Assembly: GCA_030618505.1 (NCBI GenBank)
Contig: JAUXDF010000002.1
Coordinates: 1 to 38,661 of the forward strand
Direction: 5' to 3'
From: Spongiibacteraceae bacterium
Lineage (GTDB): Bacteria > Pseudomonadota > Gammaproteobacteria > Pseudomonadales > PIVM01
Length of the DNA: 38,661 bases
Shown here: positions 1-8,530 of the stretch, in pieces
Numbering within the stretch: position 1 is the first letter of the stretch
Layout of the letters: each line of letters opens with the position of its first letter
Position numbers and translations under genes: made by a program
Notes under the pieces: model-generated
What the model was told of the DNA's origin: nothing
Seen by the model: only the letters and a program-made list of their open reading frames with translations
The model's database searches: none

Positions 1-54
1 AGACACATTTCTCAGTGGGAAATGGAACGTTATTTTGAAATTATTTAGTGGTTT

Positions 55-111
55 GTAGGGTGCGGCCCCCGCACCATTATTGACCCGAGCGGTGCGGGAG
101 CCACACCCTAC
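55..111. repeat. Inverted pair of REP-like palindromes (BIME-like)
   Basis: Two hairpin units face each other. The left has the foot GTAG (55-58) followed at once by a 7-3-7 stem-loop, GGTGCGG-CCC-CCGCACC (59-75). The right is its inverted copy (91-107), with one G.T wobble and the foot CTAC (108-111). The whole can also fold as one long stem of about 23 bp (53-75 with 91-113). A GTAG foot plus a short GC hairpin is the known signature of REP elements mobilised by RAYT transposases. A single unit of the same design lies at 34440-34460. No RAYT gene is in the window. Confidence 0.75.
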
Positions 112-121
112 AAGCCATAGC

Positions 122-137
122 ATTAGCGCTTGCTAAT
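122..137. promoter_or_regulatory. Candidate operator of the adjacent ArsR-family regulator
   Basis: A perfect palindrome, ATTAGC-GCTT-GCTAAT, ends 57 bp before the start codon of the ArsR-family gene and 11 bp before its -10 box, where a -35 element would lie. A repressor bound here would block RNA polymerase, so autoregulation is likely. The same palindrome with the same 4-base spacer occurs at 35128-35143, before the DUF442-like gene. That this regulator binds it is inference. Confidence 0.55.
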
Positions 138-148
138 ATAGCATCCCC

Positions 149-154
149 TATAAT
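149..154 (+). promoter_or_regulatory. -10 promoter element before the ArsR-family gene
   Basis: A perfect TATAAT lies 40 bp before the start codon at 195. No good -35 hexamer is seen at 16-18 bp; that position is taken by the palindrome 122-137. Confidence 0.5.
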
Positions 155-194
155 AGACTCAGCACTTCAGATCAAATGAACAAAGTACTGAGTA

Positions 195-506
195 ATGAAT
201 CAAGCCAAGCCAGACTTGCAGGAAATGCAGGATCACGCCAAGACAGCCAGTGATTTGCTTAAGAGCCTGTCCAATCCTAACCGATTATTAATATTGTGCA
301 GTTTGATCGATAATGAACTTTCCGTAAGCGAATTAAACCAGCTAGTTACACTCAGCCAATCGGCGCTATCACAGCATCTGGCGTGGCTTCGCAAGCAAGA
401 GCTGGTCACCACTCGGCGCGAAGCGCAAACCATTTACTATCGACTTAGCGGCAATAAAGCCAGCCGGATAATACATGTTCTCCATGATATCTATTGTAGT
501 TCCTAG
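195..506 (+). CDS. ArsR/SmtB-family regulator, BigR/SqrR-like dithiol type
   Basis: A 103-residue winged-helix repressor, near the usual length for the family. The helix-turn-helix lies around residues 44-66 (SVSELNQLVTLSQSALSQHL) and the wing around 70-83 (ELVTTRREAQTIYYRL). The ELCVCDL metal-binding motif of ArsR/SmtB is absent. The only two cysteines are C35 (LLILCSL) and C101 (DIYCSS), 66 residues apart. From family knowledge, the sulfide/persulfide sensors SqrR (C41/C107) and BigR (C42/C108) and the HlyU type have the same spacing and form a tetrasulfide or disulfide that releases DNA. A reactive-sulfur or redox sensor is therefore more likely than an arsenic or zinc sensor. A candidate operator lies just upstream. 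The next gene, a GMC oxidoreductase 78 bp downstream, could be co-transcribed. Confidence 0.85.
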   Translation: MNQAKPDLQEMQDHAKTASDLLKSLSNPNRLLILCSLIDNELSVSELNQLVTLSQSALSQHLAWLRKQELVTTRREAQTIYYRLSGNKASRIIHVLHDIYCSS

Positions 507-584
507 TATTATTTTCCCTCTGCGCAAGCAAACAATATAAAACAGCTCTAAGAACTGCAGCTAATCACATTCGGGAAACTATTG

Positions 585-2171
585 ATGTTTGACTATATCG
601 TTATCGGTGCAGGATCTGCCGGCTGTGTTATTGCCAGCCGACTTTCAGAAAATCCTGACAATAAAGTGCTACTCCTTGAAGCTGGCCCCAAAGACAGTAA
701 TCCGATGATCCATATGCCGGGTGGCTGTGCTGAAGTTTTAAAGAGTAAGACCCTCAACTGGCAACTTTGGTCAACACCACAGAAAGAACTAAATAATCGC
801 AAGCTCTTTGTGCCACGCGGGCGCACACTGGGTGGCTCCAGCAGTGCCAATGGCATGATTTATATTCGTGGTCACGCCAGCGATTATGATGACTGGGCAA
901 CCGCCGGCAACAAGGGATGGAGTTATAAAGAGATCCTCCCCTACTTTAAAAAATCCGAGGATCAGGTACGCGGAGAAAATGCCTACCACGGTAGCGGTGG
1001 TGCACTCCACGTGCAAAATTCTCCTTCGGACAACCCGCTTTTTGATCTTTTTGTTGAAGCGGGAAAAGAAATTGGCTGGCCTTATAACGATGATTTTAAT
1101 GGTGAAACACAGGACGGTATAGGCCGCTTCCAATGCACTATTAAAAATGGCAAACGACAAAGTAGCGCTGTTGCCTTTCTGAACCCTGCGCTCAAAAGAC
1201 CCAACCTGACAGTAATAACCGGCGCTAATGTTGAACAGCTTATTGTTAAAAATGATCGTGTCACTGGCGTCAAATATAGCAAGGGACGTTCAAGCGAAAC
1301 TGTGAATATTAACAAAGAAGTTGTACTCAGTGCCGGCACGATAAAAAACCCGCAAATCCTGCAACTCTCCGGCATCGGCAGACCTGATGACCTGGAAAAA
1401 GCAGGCGTAAAAACCTTGCACGAATTGCCCGGGGTAGGTCATAACCTGCAGGAGCACCTCGACCTGGTATCACACTACGAATGCACAAAACCTATCACAC
1501 TCAATGGCGCCCAACGCTGGGATAAACAATTAAAAATCGGTCTGGATTATTTTCTGTTTAAAAAAGGCGTTGCCACTCACAGCAATATTGAAGGTGGTGC
1601 TTTTCTTCGCAGCAATGAGTCGGAATCACGCCCCGATATTCAACTGCATTTTAGCCCGGTTTACATGTTGGATCTCACCGGCCCACTACCCAAAGAGCAT
1701 GGCGTAACACTGCACGCCTGTGTCCTTCGTCCCGAAGCCAAAGGTTCGGTCACGCTGGCCAGCAACAACCCCAACGATGCGCCGCTGATTGATTTTAATT
1801 TTCTCGATAATGATAGCGATTGGCAAAAACTTATCCGCTCTTTTCATATGAGTCGAGAGCTGATGAACAGCAGCGGCTGGCAAGGTTATATCGGCAAACA
1901 ACTGGGAGTCGCCGCCAAGGCCAAGAGCGAAGATGAAATTCGTGAAGCCATACGACAGACCGCCGATACCATATACCACCCGGTGGGCAGCTGTAAGATG
2001 GGTACCGAAGATGATGCGGTTGTCGATGAGCAATTGCGAGTACGTGGTATTGAAGGTTTGCGCGTTGCCGATGCCTCCATCATTCCATCACTGGTTGGCG
2101 GCAACACCAATGCGCCCGCCATTATGATCGGTGAAAAATGTGCGGATATGATGTTGGGGAAAACTATTTAG
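585..2171 (+). CDS. GMC-family FAD-dependent oxidoreductase (choline/alcohol dehydrogenase-like)
   Basis: 528 residues, full length for the glucose-methanol-choline family. The N-terminal FAD dinucleotide-binding motif is GAGSAG (8-13) with the ribose-binding acidic residue near 33 (LLLEAG). The GMC signature GGSSSANGMIYIRG is near 85. The C-terminal catalytic pair is H465 (HPVGSCKMG) and N509 (GNTNAPA); the 44-residue spacing is as in choline oxidase. These enzymes oxidise alcohols, polyols or choline with FAD. The substrate cannot be told here; no betaine-aldehyde dehydrogenase or betI neighbour is present. An in-frame TTG lies at 582, but the ATG at 585 is preferred, with GGGA about 9 bp upstream. 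No signal peptide, so probably cytoplasmic. Confidence 0.9.
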   Translation: MFDYIVIGAGSAGCVIASRLSENPDNKVLLLEAGPKDSNPMIHMPGGCAEVLKSKTLNWQLWSTPQKELNNRKLFVPRGRTLGGSSSANGMIYIRGHASDYDDWATAGNKGWSYKEILPYFKKSEDQVRGENAYHGSGGALHVQNSPSDNPLFDLFVEAGKEIGWPYNDDFNGETQDGIGRFQCTIKNGKRQSSAVAFLNPALKRPNLTVITGANVEQLIVKNDRVTGVKYSKGRSSETVNINKEVVLSAGTIKNPQILQLSGIGRPDDLEKAGVKTLHELPGVGHNLQEHLDLVSHYECTKPITLNGAQRWDKQLKIGLDYFLFKKGVATHSNIEGGAFLRSNESESRPDIQLHFSPVYMLDLTGPLPKEHGVTLHACVLRPEAKGSVTLASNNPNDAPLIDFNFLDNDSDWQKLIRSFHMSRELMNSSGWQGYIGKQLGVAAKAKSEDEIREAIRQTADTIYHPVGSCKMGTEDDAVVDEQLRVRGIEGLRVADASIIPSLVGGNTNAPAIMIGEKCADMMLGKTI

Positions 2172-2198
2172 TGCCCATCCATAAACTGGACAAAGAGA

Positions 2199-2270
2199 TC
2201 CTGGCCAACGCAAATCTTGCGACTTAAAGGCCTTGAAAAGGCCTAGGAGCTAGATTTGCGTTGGCCAGGA
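2199..2270. repeat. Long perfect inverted repeat with nested hairpin
   Basis: Two perfect 19-bp arms, 2199-2217 and 2252-2270 (arm core CTGGCCAACGCAAATCT), enclose a 34-nt centre. The centre holds its own hairpin, AGGCCTT-GAA-AAGGCCT (2228-2244). It starts 28 bp after the GMC gene stop. There is no T-run, so it is not a classical intrinsic terminator. It may be a REP/MITE-like element or an mRNA 3'-end structure. Confidence 0.7.
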
Positions 2271-2579
2271 GCGGACTTGATTTTCGAAAACTTCCGATTT
2301 CTGGTTAGGCACTATTTAGCCAGAAGACGGGGACCTGCGGCAAGTAAGCTCTAACCACAACTCCACTCCGAGAATCGAAATAGCCAGATATTTCTATATG
2401 CTGCTTTTGAACATAGCCGTGCTTTAAAATAAGTATTAACTTTTCAATAATCCTAGTAACATCTAATATGAATTACTACTTTCCATTTCCCAATCCCTGC
2501 ATATAATCGAACGGGTACGTCTTTCTCAATCTGCCTACATCAGTTAGCTATATGCTTATCAACACATGGAACCATTACT
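2271..2579. other. Intergenic stretch without recognised genes
   Basis: The 408 bases between the GMC gene and the cytochrome-TPR gene hold the inverted repeat at 2199-2270 and otherwise A+T-rich sequence with stops in all frames. No RNA gene or clear promoter was recognised. Confidence 0.6.
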
Positions 2580-3734
2580 ATGACCGTTAAACCCTCAATT
2601 CGAATCCTTGTCGCCCTCGGTTTAACCTGCCTGTTTTCTCTCCCCGGCATTGCCAACAGCAACCCGGATCTTAATCAGCAGATGGGGAAAATGGCACAAA
2701 GCGTTAAACAGCTCTACCCCATCATTCTCGAAAGTGAGAGCATGAAAAGTGCGGGACAACTGAACGACAATGAAATTACGCAATTAAAAGAAGTAATTAA
2801 AGACTTGCAGCAACACCTTGAACCACTGGAAGCTGTTTTTGAAAAACGCACAGAAACACGACGCATAACCCTGAACACCATTATCGAACATCTGCAGCAG
2901 GCGGAAAATGCCCTCAACAACAATAGACAGGATTACGCAATTAACCTGCTGCGAAGTACCACTTCGCTGTGTATGGCATGTCACACCCAGGACAATACAT
3001 TGCGTTCGCTTGGCACCAACAAGCTCGTCACATTTAAAACCCGCTTTGCCAATGCGGAGTTTCTTTACATGACACGCAGCTATCCGGAGGCGCTAGCCGC
3101 ATTTCAGGATTATATCCAGCAGCGAGGACAAGCCAGTTACGATAAACAAAGCATCGATGCACTAAATCATATTCTGGTCATCTATATTCAGATACTCGAT
3201 CAGCCAGAGGAGGCAATGCAGTATTTCTCATTGCTGCTCAAAAATAACAAACTGGCTAAGAACCTGTCTCAGGATGTCGAACTCTGGCTAAAAGGCTTAC
3301 AAGAATTACCCGCATTAACCCATAAACAGCAGGTCGACTATCAGGGACTTAAAAACCTCGCCAAAGAACATATCTTCCAACACAGCAATCAAAGCGCTCC
3401 CATCCATATCCAGGAACAACAACGGCCCTTTTATATCTGGCTGAGAGGATCTCTCTATAATTTCGCTGACCATAAAGCCAATACAGAACAGATGCCAACT
3501 TTACTCTACTGGCTGGCAATCAGTGACCGGGTTCTTGAGTATCGTTTTTTCTACTCATTGGCCGATTTGTATTTAAAGCAATGCATCATTGCCTACAGCG
3601 ACACCCCGGTAGCAAAACAATGCTATCAGGAATATGAGAACTACATCACCTTTGCCTACTCAGGCTCCGGCGGCACCCATATTCCTGATGATATCCAGGC
3701 GGAATTAAACGCTTTAAAACAAATGCTGCCGTAG
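2580..3734 (+). CDS. Exported monoheme c-type cytochrome domain fused to a TPR-like helical domain
   Basis: 384 residues. A signal peptide (about 1-25, cleavage near GIANS) predicts a periplasmic protein. Residues 30-140 are predicted helical and end in one heme-binding motif, CMACH (C131-H135). A helical N-terminal module with the heme motif at its C-terminal end resembles a cytochrome c' type four-helix bundle. Residues 145-384 look like TPR-type helical hairpins (LYMTRSYPEALAAFQDYI and later pairs). Start: ATG at 2580, 408 bp after the previous gene. It stands alone, not in an operon. A role in electron transfer or gas/redox binding is inference. I do not recognise a named family for the whole protein. 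Confidence 0.7.
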   Translation: MTVKPSIRILVALGLTCLFSLPGIANSNPDLNQQMGKMAQSVKQLYPIILESESMKSAGQLNDNEITQLKEVIKDLQQHLEPLEAVFEKRTETRRITLNTIIEHLQQAENALNNNRQDYAINLLRSTTSLCMACHTQDNTLRSLGTNKLVTFKTRFANAEFLYMTRSYPEALAAFQDYIQQRGQASYDKQSIDALNHILVIYIQILDQPEEAMQYFSLLLKNNKLAKNLSQDVELWLKGLQELPALTHKQQVDYQGLKNLAKEHIFQHSNQSAPIHIQEQQRPFYIWLRGSLYNFADHKANTEQMPTLLYWLAISDRVLEYRFFYSLADLYLKQCIIAYSDTPVAKQCYQEYENYITFAYSGSGGTHIPDDIQAELNALKQMLP

Positions 3735-3828
3735 TGGAGAACACGAGTAAAAAAGCCGGCGACAAAACTCAGCCTGTCGGAAAATTTCAACTATACTGAG
3801 TTCTATATTTGGCCAATAACAATAGATA

Positions 3829-4968
3829 ATGAAACCAGCTTTAATACTTTCCGGCGGTGGAGCTCGCGGCGCTTATCAGGTGGGTGTACTGAAAGCGGTC
3901 GCTGACCTGCATGAGAAAAACGCCCACAATCCCTTTTCCATCATCAGTGGAACATCTGCTGGTGCCTTGAATGCTGTAGCCCTGGCAGCCTCGGCAAACA
4001 ACTTTCGACTGGCCGTCAGAAAAGTAGAAAAAATCTGGAAAAATCTCCATGTGGATCAGGTGTACCGTTCTACTGGCAAAGACCTGCTCAAAGGCCTTGG
4101 CCGCCTTGGTGCTTCGATGTTTAATGACGGCATAGGGCGAACGCAACCACTAGCCATTTTAAATAACGACCCGCTAAGAGACCTTATTACCCATAGCATT
4201 CAGTTTAAAAATATTCAAAAACGCATAGACAGCGGTTTTCTTGATGCGGTCGCCGTTTCAGCAACCGGTTACACCTCCGGTGAGAGTGTCACCTTTTTTC
4301 AGGGTAAAGAAGATATTGTTAAGTGGCGACGCGGACGACGCGTTGGCGTACCAACCACACTGACGCCATCACACCTGCTGGCATCTTCTGCTATCCCCGC
4401 CATTCTGCCGGCGGAAAAAGTTAGCCGTGAATATTTTGGCGATGGCGCCTTAAGGCAATTGTCTCCCATTTCCCCGGTTTTAAAAATGGGGGCCGATCGT
4501 ATTATGGTCGTGGGAGTCAGCGGTAACACTACGCACATTCCCAAGCATGACCATGAGTCCCACTCCCCCTCAATGGCCCAAATGGTCGGGCATGTATTTA
4601 ACAGCGCATTTATCGACAGCCTGGAACATGATCTGGAAATGCTGGTGAAAATCAATGACCTGCTGGGCATGGTGGCTAATGAAAATCCTCACCGCCCCAC
4701 CGGTGATATGCGCAGAGTCGGCTTACTGGTCATTTACCCCAGCGTTGAGTTTGATGACATCGCCGCAAAACACATTAAGGATTTGCCGCGCGCCATGCGT
4801 ATCGGTATGAAAATTATCGGGGCAACCGACAAAGGCGGTGGCTCCAGCCTTGCCAGCTACCTGCTTTTTGAAAAGGAATTTTGCAAAGAGTTAATCGAAT
4901 ACGGCTACCGGGATGCAATGAACCAAAGGGATGCGATTATGGATTTTTTTGCGCACCCAGGCTCTTAG
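3829..4968 (+). CDS. Patatin-like phospholipase
   Basis: 379 residues with the patatin fold signatures in order: oxyanion loop GGGARGAY (9-16), nucleophile elbow GTSAG with S43, and the catalytic aspartate in DGALR (D205). This Ser-Asp dyad hydrolyses acyl groups of phospholipids. No signal peptide or membrane segment is seen, so it is probably cytoplasmic or delivered by an unknown route. The C-terminal third (QMVGHVFNSAFIDSLEHDLE) is typical of bacterial patatin-like proteins of this length. Convergent with the serine hydrolase gene that ends at 5034; 65 bp separate them. Confidence 0.9.
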   Translation: MKPALILSGGGARGAYQVGVLKAVADLHEKNAHNPFSIISGTSAGALNAVALAASANNFRLAVRKVEKIWKNLHVDQVYRSTGKDLLKGLGRLGASMFNDGIGRTQPLAILNNDPLRDLITHSIQFKNIQKRIDSGFLDAVAVSATGYTSGESVTFFQGKEDIVKWRRGRRVGVPTTLTPSHLLASSAIPAILPAEKVSREYFGDGALRQLSPISPVLKMGADRIMVVGVSGNTTHIPKHDHESHSPSMAQMVGHVFNSAFIDSLEHDLEMLVKINDLLGMVANENPHRPTGDMRRVGLLVIYPSVEFDDIAAKHIKDLPRAMRIGMKIIGATDKGGGSSLASYLLFEKEFCKELIEYGYRDAMNQRDAIMDFFAHPGS

Positions 4969-5033
4969 TTCGACTTATCAAACAAATGGAGCTTTACCCA
5001 CGCTTACGCATGGGATAAAAGAGTAACTGCGGT

Positions 5034-6344
5034 TTAAGCCAAGCGTTTGTAAACCGGCTCATCAGTCACCATATCAACTACTGGCGGACAGTTATTAGAG
5101 ATAGCTCCCATCATGTTGGGTAGCGCTTTAATGTGAGGCCCAAGAACGGGCTTACCAGTATTCATAATCGCCACCGATATGTCACGCTCAGGATCAGCCC
5201 AGCAAAAAATATTAGAAAAACCCACATGCCCATAGGCGTAATGGCTGTTTCGCCCATACATTCCTACCGGTTTAGCACCCAGCATCATTCCCGCACTATA
5301 ACGCATCGGCAAAAACAGGGATTTATCAATTTGCATCTTACCCGTTTCACGCGTTGCACGATGAATCGTCAAAGGATCAAAAATTTTCTTACCCTTCCAC
5401 TCACCATGATTAAGCAGCAACTGATAAAAGCGACTCACTTCTTCAGCCGTCGCATAAATATTTCCCGAGGGCACAATCGTCTGGTAGAACTGCTCGCTGT
5501 TAGATAGCTCCACACAGTCTTCAACGTCAACAGAAAGTACTTTTTTCAATACACCGCCAATGACACGCCCATTACGCAAACCGGAAGTATAATTAATGGC
5601 GACCTTGTTATAATCTTTTTTATCAAGACCGTAACGAAAATATTTCATCCCCATCGGCTTACGAATATATTTATCAAGATACTGCTGAATATCCATTCCC
5701 GTGGTAACACGAATCAGCTCATCAATAATAAAACCGCCAGTGACTGCATGATAAGCCATCACCCTGCCATCAGGGTCGTTGGGTTCGGCCTCGCAGATCT
5801 GCCTCACTGTCTCGTCGCGATCAAACTCTTCACTAGGTTCGCCAGGAAGATTAGGCACGCCGCCACGATGGGAGAGCATTTGCTGAATAGTAATATTACC
5901 CTTTCCTTTGGCCGCAAATGCAGGAATGTAATAACTCACCGGGTCAAGCAAATTGATTTTTCCCTGCTCTGCTAACAAGTGAGCCAACATCGCACTGATG
6001 GATTTTGACGCAGAGAACAAACAAACAGGCGTATCGAGGGTGGCGATCACAGGATCTTCCACCTGCTCTGCAAAACTGACACCGCGAGCATAGCCAATTG
6101 AGCGATTCAAAAACACTTTGCCATGCCTTCGAATACAAACACTTAACATGGGGTGAATACCGGTGCGAAAAAAATCCTCAATCGTTGACCAGATTTCCTC
6201 GACGGCTTCTGGCGTCAAACCAACATCTCGCGGTGCAGCCTCCCCTTTCTTGTCAATGTCGGTAATTGAGGTCAGGTCTTCGGGAATATCAATGGCACGA
6301 AAGGCTCGGCGATAAATCGCTTTACTGAACTTTTGATATATCAT
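5034..6344 (-). CDS. Class C beta-lactamase-like serine hydrolase (family VIII esterase type)
   Basis: About 436 residues from the preferred start. The SxxK motif SASK carries the nucleophile (S111) and general base (K114), and the tyrosine motif is YHAVTGG (Y198), as in EstB-like esterases rather than the YxN of true AmpC enzymes. It likely cleaves esters or lipids. The open frame extends to a GTG at 6401, but a Shine-Dalgarno AGGAG at 6352-6356 sits 7 bp before the ATG at 6344 and only 1 bp before the ATG at 6350, so 6344 is chosen. No signal peptide is visible. It is convergent with the patatin gene, so two lipolytic enzymes sit side by side. Confidence 0.85.
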   Translation of the reverse strand: MIYQKFSKAIYRRAFRAIDIPEDLTSITDIDKKGEAAPRDVGLTPEAVEEIWSTIEDFFRTGIHPMLSVCIRRHGKVFLNRSIGYARGVSFAEQVEDPVIATLDTPVCLFSASKSISAMLAHLLAEQGKINLLDPVSYYIPAFAAKGKGNITIQQMLSHRGGVPNLPGEPSEEFDRDETVRQICEAEPNDPDGRVMAYHAVTGGFIIDELIRVTTGMDIQQYLDKYIRKPMGMKYFRYGLDKKDYNKVAINYTSGLRNGRVIGGVLKKVLSVDVEDCVELSNSEQFYQTIVPSGNIYATAEEVSRFYQLLLNHGEWKGKKIFDPLTIHRATRETGKMQIDKSLFLPMRYSAGMMLGAKPVGMYGRNSHYAYGHVGFSNIFCWADPERDISVAIMNTGKPVLGPHIKALPNMMGAISNNCPPVVDMVTDEPVYKRLA

Positions 6345-6514
6345 GGTCATGCTCCTGAGAGGCGAATAAAGCTTATTAAGATTGTCTACTATGCTTTCCA
6401 CATTAACGGAAATTTTGCGCTTTTCAACATAGAAATTTCGAGCTTTGGTGTATTATGACCTTAGACTTCACTAATATATGATCCATATCAAGCCCATAAA
6501 GGCACGAGCCCCAA

Positions 6515-7123
6515 ATGAACAGCAGTCACGACCAACTAGTCTACGATATTGGCAACAAACGTTATATTAACCTTGGTAAACACTGCACGCTGAAATGTAC
6601 CTTTTGCCCAAAAACCCAGGGGAACTGGGATTTACACGAATATAATCTGTCATTGCACCAGCAGCCCAAAGCGCAAGACATTATCGCGTTAATCGGTGAC
6701 CCGAAGGAATTTGAAGAAATTGTTTTCTGCGGTTATAGCGAGCCCACCCTGCGACTAAAAGAGTTGCTGCTTGTTGCTCAGGCAATTAAAGACCAGGGTG
6801 GTCGCGTGCGTCTCAATACTGATGGCCTGGCCAACCTGGTTCATCAGCGTAATGTACTGCCCGAATTGGCTCAATGTGTCGATGCCCTATCCATTTCGAT
6901 GAATGCGCATACAGAAGAAATTTATAATAAGCACTGCCAGCCCGGACTACCCAAGGCATTTGATGCGATGTTGGAATTTATTGAGCTAGCCACAAAAACT
7001 ATTGATGATGTGACAGCCACTGCAATTGACGGTTTGGAAGGTGTGGATATTGCTATTTGCCAGCAAATGGCCGAACAGCGTGGGGCGAAATTTCGTCGTC
7101 GGGTACTGGATATTGTTGGGTAA
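6515..7123 (+). CDS. Small radical SAM protein, TatD-associated type
   Basis: 202 residues. The radical SAM [4Fe-4S] motif CTLKCTFC gives CX3CX2C at C24, C28 and C31, near the N-terminus. Then come the SAM-binding strand FCGYSEPTLR (GE-like motif) and SMNAH. The length and the start (YDIGNKRYINL) fit the family known as TatD-associated radical SAM proteins, whose reaction is not established. No TatD nuclease or obvious partner is in the window. It lacks a SPASM or other extra cluster domain. It appears monocistronic. Confidence 0.75.
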   Translation: MNSSHDQLVYDIGNKRYINLGKHCTLKCTFCPKTQGNWDLHEYNLSLHQQPKAQDIIALIGDPKEFEEIVFCGYSEPTLRLKELLLVAQAIKDQGGRVRLNTDGLANLVHQRNVLPELAQCVDALSISMNAHTEEIYNKHCQPGLPKAFDAMLEFIELATKTIDDVTATAIDGLEGVDIAICQQMAEQRGAKFRRRVLDIVG

Positions 7124-7152
7124 TTATTCAGCATCGCTTTGAACCCTCCGTT

Positions 7153-7233
7153 TTCGTCATCCTCGAAGTGTTTTATCGGGGATCCAGAGTTCTGAAAGCT
7201 GGATTCCGGCTAAAAGACTGCCGGAATGACGAA
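7153..7233. repeat. MITE-like inverted repeat (CGTCAT...ATGACG)
   Basis: Two imperfect 35-bp arms (7153-7187 and 7199-7233) start with TTCGTCAT and end with ATGACGAA, with an 11-nt centre. Each arm folds by itself: the right arm as ATTCCGGC-N9-GCCGGAAT (7203-7227), the left with one wobble. Elements with this CGTCATTCC...GGAATGACG architecture are widely dispersed in proteobacterial genomes. It fills the gap after the radical SAM gene. Confidence 0.7.
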
Positions 7234-7381
7234 CTTTGTGCCTTTGTTAAATAGTTACGTTGTTGGCTAAATAACAGCCTCTCGACAGCAAAAATGTCGG
7301 CAGTAGCAATCATTCAAATACTCGCTTACCATAACGACCATCAAAATCAGCACAAAAACAACAGTAAGGGAATAAGCAGCT

Positions 7382-8503
7382 ATGACTCTATCCTGGCAAA
7401 GGGTTCTATCAGGTGTATTTATCGCAGCAGCGTTAACTGCCTGCAGTAAAGATAAGGAAGTTTCAAGCAAACCTCCCATTCGACCCGTCAAACTGTTTAC
7501 CGTTGCCAGCGGAGACGGCAGTGCGATACGCAAATTTCCTGGCCGAATTGAAGCCTCCCAACAAGCCGAGCTGGGCTTTAGGGTTAGCGGTACTGTTGAA
7601 GAACTTGCTGTAAAAGAAGGCGATCAGGTCACAGAGGGGCAAGTACTCGCCCGCCTGGATGCCACCGATTTTCGCATCACCGTAGAAGACCGTCAGGCCA
7701 CATTTGATAATGCCAATCGTAATTTCGCCCGCGCTAAAGACCTCGTTGCCGAAGGTGCTATCTCCAAGCTGGATTATGATCGTATGGAGGCTAATTTTAA
7801 AACCAGCCGGGCCGCCCTCAGTGCCGCTAAACAGAACCTCGCTTACACTCAGTTAAGAGCGCCTTTTACAGGACAAATTGCCCGCCGTCATATCGATAAT
7901 TTTGAAGAAATTCAGGCCAAGCAGGAAATCTTCAGCCTGCAAAACACTAATGACCTAGACGTTATTATCGATTTGCCCGAATCTGTAATCAGAAACCTGC
8001 GCAGCGATGATGGCGATGTTGAGCCAAAAAAACAGGGCGTCCCTATGTATGCCGAATTTGAAGGTAAGGTAGATGCCAAATTCCCCCTTAAAATCAAGGA
8101 AATTGCCACCCGAGCAGATCGCGATACTCAGACCTTTCAGGTCAGGATGACCATGTCGGCACCCGCTAATTTTATTGTACTGCCAGGCATGACCGCCAAT
8201 GTCACAGTAGACTTCAGTCAGTTTTCCAACAATGCAGCAGTATTTTTGGTTCCTTCCAGCTCAGTCATTTCTGACCAGGATCTTAATGCCCAGTTATGGG
8301 TACTGGATCTGGACAGTATGACAGTTAAGAGCCGCGAAATTACTATTGGTCGTATGACAGGCACCATGATTGAAGTGAAAAGCGGCTTGACCGGCAATGA
8401 AGAAATTGTCAGCGTTGGCGCGGCCTACCTTGCCGAGGACATGCGAGTATCGCGTATGATTCAATCGGAGCAAGCCCTTCCCCGCTCGGATGACCCTAGC
8501 TAA
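7382..8503 (+). CDS. RND efflux periplasmic adaptor (membrane fusion protein), lipoprotein
   Basis: 373 residues. A lipoprotein signal with lipobox LTAC (C21) anchors it to a membrane. The HlyD/AcrA plan follows: beta-barrel strand (IRPVKLFTVASGDG), lipoyl half (GRIEASQQAELGFRVSG, VKEGDQVTEGQVLARLD), alpha-helical hairpin (about 90-140), second lipoyl half (AYTQLRAPFTGQIARR), and barrel and membrane-proximal domains to the end. It bridges the RND pump encoded 27 bp downstream to an outer-membrane channel. No outer-membrane factor gene is nearby, so a TolC-like protein encoded elsewhere is expected. Start ATG 7382, upstream AAGGGA. Confidence 0.92.
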   Translation: MTLSWQRVLSGVFIAAALTACSKDKEVSSKPPIRPVKLFTVASGDGSAIRKFPGRIEASQQAELGFRVSGTVEELAVKEGDQVTEGQVLARLDATDFRITVEDRQATFDNANRNFARAKDLVAEGAISKLDYDRMEANFKTSRAALSAAKQNLAYTQLRAPFTGQIARRHIDNFEEIQAKQEIFSLQNTNDLDVIIDLPESVIRNLRSDDGDVEPKKQGVPMYAEFEGKVDAKFPLKIKEIATRADRDTQTFQVRMTMSAPANFIVLPGMTANVTVDFSQFSNNAAVFLVPSSSVISDQDLNAQLWVLDLDSMTVKSREITIGRMTGTMIEVKSGLTGNEEIVSVGAAYLAEDMRVSRMIQSEQALPRSDDPS

Positions 8504-8530
8504 CCATCATCAGCCTGAAAGGAAACACCT

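Noticed and set aside
195..506. Arsenic or zinc sensor
   Set aside because: No ELCVCDL or alpha5 metal-site motif and no ars or metal-transport gene nearby; the two cysteines fit the dithiol sensors.
4997..5014. Stem CCCACGC-TTAC-GCATGGG between the convergent patatin and esterase genes as a bidirectional terminator
   Set aside because: One mismatch in a short stem and no T-run on either strand; too weak to call.
5034..6401. GTG start at 6401 for the serine hydrolase
   Set aside because: An ideally spaced Shine-Dalgarno (AGGAG, 6352-6356) points to the ATG at 6344; the extra N-terminal 19 residues show no feature.
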